From positions 1-18,575 of the forward strand of contig NZ_CAUWHO010000041.1 of assembly GCF_963558545.1 (NCBI RefSeq): 18,575 bases of DNA. Direction: 5' to 3'. Position 1 is the first letter of the stretch, and every line of letters begins with the position of its first letter. The notes beneath the pieces are model-generated. The model ran no database searches. It worked only from the letters and a program-made list of their open reading frames with translations, and was not told the DNA's origin. Shown in pieces: positions 16,387 to 18,575 of the stretch. The translations under genes were made by a program, and so were the position numbers. The stretch is from Tyzzerella sp963558545. GTDB taxonomy: Bacteria > Bacillota > Clostridia > Lachnospirales > CAG-274.

Positions 16387-17763
16387 TTATAATAAATGGT
16401 CTACATTAATAGGGTAGTTGCCTGTAAAACAAGAATCACAAAAACCAGATGTTGAATTAGGTGCTATATTATGAAGGTTATCAAGACTTAAAAAATCTAA
16501 ACTATCTGCTTTTATAATGTCTCTTATTTCTTCAATAGTATGATTATTAGCTATAAGAGAATCTCTTGATGGTATATCTGTGCCAAAAAAACAAGGCCAT
16601 AAAAATGGTGGAGAAGATATACGAACGTGTACTTCTTTTGCACCTGCTTCTCTAAGAAGATTTACTATACGTCCACTTGTTGTACCACGAACAATGCTAT
16701 CATCTACCATAACAACACGTTTTCCTTTAACAACACTAGAAAGAGCATTAAGCTTCATTTTAACTGCTATATCACGTTCTTTTTGGTTAGGTTTAATAAA
16801 TGTTCTAGCGATATATCTATTTTTTACAAAGCCCATTTGGTTAGGGATTTTAGAATATTCTGAATAACCCTCAGCAGCACTAAGCCCAGAATCTGGAACG
16901 CCAATTACTATATCGGCCTCAACAGGTGATTGTTTTGCTAAAAACATACCAGCTCTTTTTCTTGTTTCGTGAACAACTTCATTTTCTATAAAACTATCAG
17001 GACGAGCAAAATATATATGTTCAAATATACAAAGGTGAGATTTATCAGAACAGTTATCTTGTATAGATTTTGTTTTGCCTTGCTCCACAACAAAAACTTC
17101 GCCAGGCTTAATATTTCTTTCAAATTTAGCATCTATTGTATTAAATGCACAAGTTTCCGAAGAAAAAACTATTGCATCACCTTTTTTTCCCATACATAAA
17201 GGTCTAAAGCCCCACCTATCACGAGCAGCTATTAACTTGTTAGGGCTCATAACTAATAAAGAATAAGCACCTTCTATTATGTTCATAACATTTTTAACAG
17301 CCTCTTCAATAGAAGATGTGTTTATACGTTCTCTAGCTATTAAATATGCTATAACCTCTGTGTCTGATGTAGTTTGGAAGATAGCACCTGTTTTTTCAAG
17401 CTCTTTTTTTAACTCGTAAGTGTTTGTAAGGTTACCATTGTGAGCTATTGCTAAAGAGCCTTTTATGTATCTTAATACAAGAGGTTGAACATTTTCTCTA
17501 AGGTTGCCACCAGTTGTAGAATATCTAACGTGTCCAACTGCCATATTGCCTTGCAATTCTTCTAAAATTTGTTGATTAAAAACATCATTTACAAGTCCTA
17601 AATCTTTATAATGAAATATCTCTCTATCTCTATTTACAGCTATACCACAGCCTTCTTGTCCTCTATGTTGTAAAGATACAAGCCCATAATAAGTAGATTT
17701 TGCACATTCTCCATTTGGGTCATATATACCAAAAATACCACATTCTTCGTGTAGTTCTCTCAT
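16387..17763 (-). CDS. purF: Amidophosphoribosyltransferase
   Basis: 458 residues. It makes 5-phosphoribosylamine from PRPP and glutamine, the first step of purine synthesis. The catalytic Cys is C8, preceded by a seven-residue MRELHEE stretch that should be removed as a propeptide, as in the B. subtilis type. The PRPP loop is VMVDDSIVRGTTS (351-363). Cysteines C245, C391, C442 and C445 (in LCIFEH, WPCFF and FCDSC) match the four ligands of the [4Fe-4S] cluster of oxygen-sensitive PurF enzymes, which fits an anaerobe. AAGGAGGT lies before the ATG, 13 bases after purC. Confidence 0.97.
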   Translation of the reverse strand: MRELHEECGIFGIYDPNGECAKSTYYGLVSLQHRGQEGCGIAVNRDREIFHYKDLGLVNDVFNQQILEELQGNMAVGHVRYSTTGGNLRENVQPLVLRYIKGSLAIAHNGNLTNTYELKKELEKTGAIFQTTSDTEVIAYLIARERINTSSIEEAVKNVMNIIEGAYSLLVMSPNKLIAARDRWGFRPLCMGKKGDAIVFSSETCAFNTIDAKFERNIKPGEVFVVEQGKTKSIQDNCSDKSHLCIFEHIYFARPDSFIENEVVHETRKRAGMFLAKQSPVEADIVIGVPDSGLSAAEGYSEYSKIPNQMGFVKNRYIARTFIKPNQKERDIAVKMKLNALSSVVKGKRVVMVDDSIVRGTTSGRIVNLLREAGAKEVHVRISSPPFLWPCFFGTDIPSRDSLIANNHTIEEIRDIIKADSLDFLSLDNLHNIAPNSTSGFCDSCFTGNYPINVDHLL

Positions 17764-17776
17764 TTTATGTACCTCC

Positions 17777-18499
17777 TTAAATATTAGGATATTTTTCTAC
17801 AAGGCGTTTATATACCTCGTGATAAACATCTGAAAATTCACCTAAATCTAATCTAAATTGGTCTTTATCCAATTTTTTGTTTGTATGTATATCCCATAAT
17901 CTACAAGTATCAGGAGATATTTCATCAGAAAGGATAATATTTTTTTCACTATCAAAACCAACTTCTATTTTAAAGTCTACAAGTTTTATATCTATATTTT
18001 TAAATATTTCTATTAAGGCATTATTTACATTAAATGCTAAATCAGAAATTTCTTTTATTTGTTCTTTAGTTGCAATATTTAAAGCTATTGCGTGATAGTC
18101 ATTAATTAGAGGGTCACCTAAGCTATCATTTTTATAACTAAATTCAAGAGTAGGAGAGCTAAAAATAGTACCTTCTTGTGTACCATATCTTTTACAAAAA
18201 GAACCAGCAGCTACATTTCTAATAATAACTTCTAAAGGGATAATATCCACTTTTTTAACTAAAGTTTCTCTTTTACTAAGTTCTTTTATAAAGTGTGTTT
18301 TTATACCTTTTTGCTCTAATATTTTAAATATTAAATTAGCCGTTTGGTTATTTATAATACCTTTACCATCAAAAGAACCTTTTTTTTCACCATTAAAGGC
18401 TGTTGCATCATCTTTATATTCAAAAATACAAAGGTTATCATCATCTGTTTTAAAAACTTTTTTTGCTTTACCAGTATACAATAAATCTAATTTTTGCAT
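17777..18499 (-). CDS. purC: SAICAR synthetase
   Basis: 240 residues when started at the ATG at 18497-18499, which has GAGAGG 7 bases upstream; a GTG five codons earlier lies over that site and is unlikely. It condenses CAIR with aspartate using ATP. The N-terminal YTGKAKKVF (ATP-binding strand) and the signatures LVDFKIEVGF and LSDEISPDTCRLWD mark the family. It is the first purine gene visible on this strand and reads into purF. The gene looks intact and normal in length. Confidence 0.96.
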   Translation of the reverse strand: MQKLDLLYTGKAKKVFKTDDDNLCIFEYKDDATAFNGEKKGSFDGKGIINNQTANLIFKILEQKGIKTHFIKELSKRETLVKKVDIIPLEVIIRNVAAGSFCKRYGTQEGTIFSSPTLEFSYKNDSLGDPLINDYHAIALNIATKEQIKEISDLAFNVNNALIEIFKNIDIKLVDFKIEVGFDSEKNIILSDEISPDTCRLWDIHTNKKLDKDQFRLDLGEFSDVYHEVYKRLVEKYPNI

Positions 18500-18545
18500 A
18501 TTAAAACCTCTCACTCTTAAATTTTTAAATAAACTCTACTAAAAA

Positions 18546-18574
18546 ATTTTAAACTTTATAGCTAAAAAAATCAA
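18546..18574 (-). promoter_or_regulatory. Possible promoter of the purC-purF-purB-purA operon
   Basis: On the minus strand TTGATT (18569-18574) and TAAAAT (18546-18551) are 17 bases apart, a good sigma-A spacing. The leader to the purC ATG would be only about 40 bases, too short for a guanine or adenine riboswitch. In such AT-rich DNA the match could be chance, and further purine genes may lie just outside the window. Confidence 0.35.
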
Positions 18575-18575
18575 G

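Noticed and set aside
1..18575. CRISPR arrays, tRNA or rRNA genes, prophage or integrase genes
   Set aside because: No regularly spaced repeats, no RNA-gene-like GC-rich segments and no recombinase or transposase coding sequence were found by reading.

Overview
This is an 18.6 kb stretch of very AT-rich DNA with strong GGAGG-type ribosome binding sites, mostly TAA stops, and short gaps or small overlaps between genes. Together with a split ThrE-type exporter, a [4Fe-4S]-type PurF and a YafY/WYL regulator, this points to a low-GC Firmicute, most likely an anaerobic member of the Clostridia. The genus cannot be read from the sequence alone.

Layout. (1) 55-3306, plus strand: an unrecognised 465-aa protein with a His/Cys-rich tail, the two halves of a ThrE/YjjP-YjjB threonine/serine exporter, and a flavin reductase-like FMN protein, closed by a strong hairpin. 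(2) About 3433-6182 is a decayed region. It holds a degenerate unknown coding remnant, a minus-strand pair (an intact 100-aa protein and a DUF6194-like pseudogene with two frameshifts and a nonsense codon), and a divergent YafY/WYL regulator broken by one frameshift. An imperfect palindrome in the divergent promoter region is a good candidate operator. (3) 6357-13604, plus strand: a nucleotide-sugar and glycosyltransfer operon. Its genes are a GT2 glycosyltransferase, RfbH (E1 dehydrase), RfbF (glucose-1-phosphate cytidylyltransferase), RfbG (CDP-glucose 4,6-dehydratase), a thiamine-diphosphate acetolactate-synthase-like enzyme interrupted by one in-frame TGA, and an extended SDR reductase. 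(4) 13645-18499, minus strand: the purine genes purC-purF-purB-purA, transcribed towards the sugar operon and separated from it by a perfect 24-bp inverted repeat, probably a two-way terminator.

How the genes fit together. RfbF makes CDP-glucose, RfbG makes CDP-4-keto-6-deoxyglucose, and RfbH removes the 3-hydroxyl. The last two genes match the logic of Yersinia YerE/YerF: the ThDP enzyme adds a two-carbon acetyl unit from pyruvate to C4 and the SDR reduces the product. The predicted product is a yersiniose-like branched 3,6-dideoxyhexose on CDP, which the GT2 enzyme (or others outside the window) could transfer to a surface glycan. Because the ThDP gene carries a single TGA and is otherwise well preserved, the branch may have been lost recently, may be switchable, or may be hidden by a sequence error.

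The purine genes are full length and intact, so the lesions in regions 2 and 3 do not look like uniformly poor sequence.
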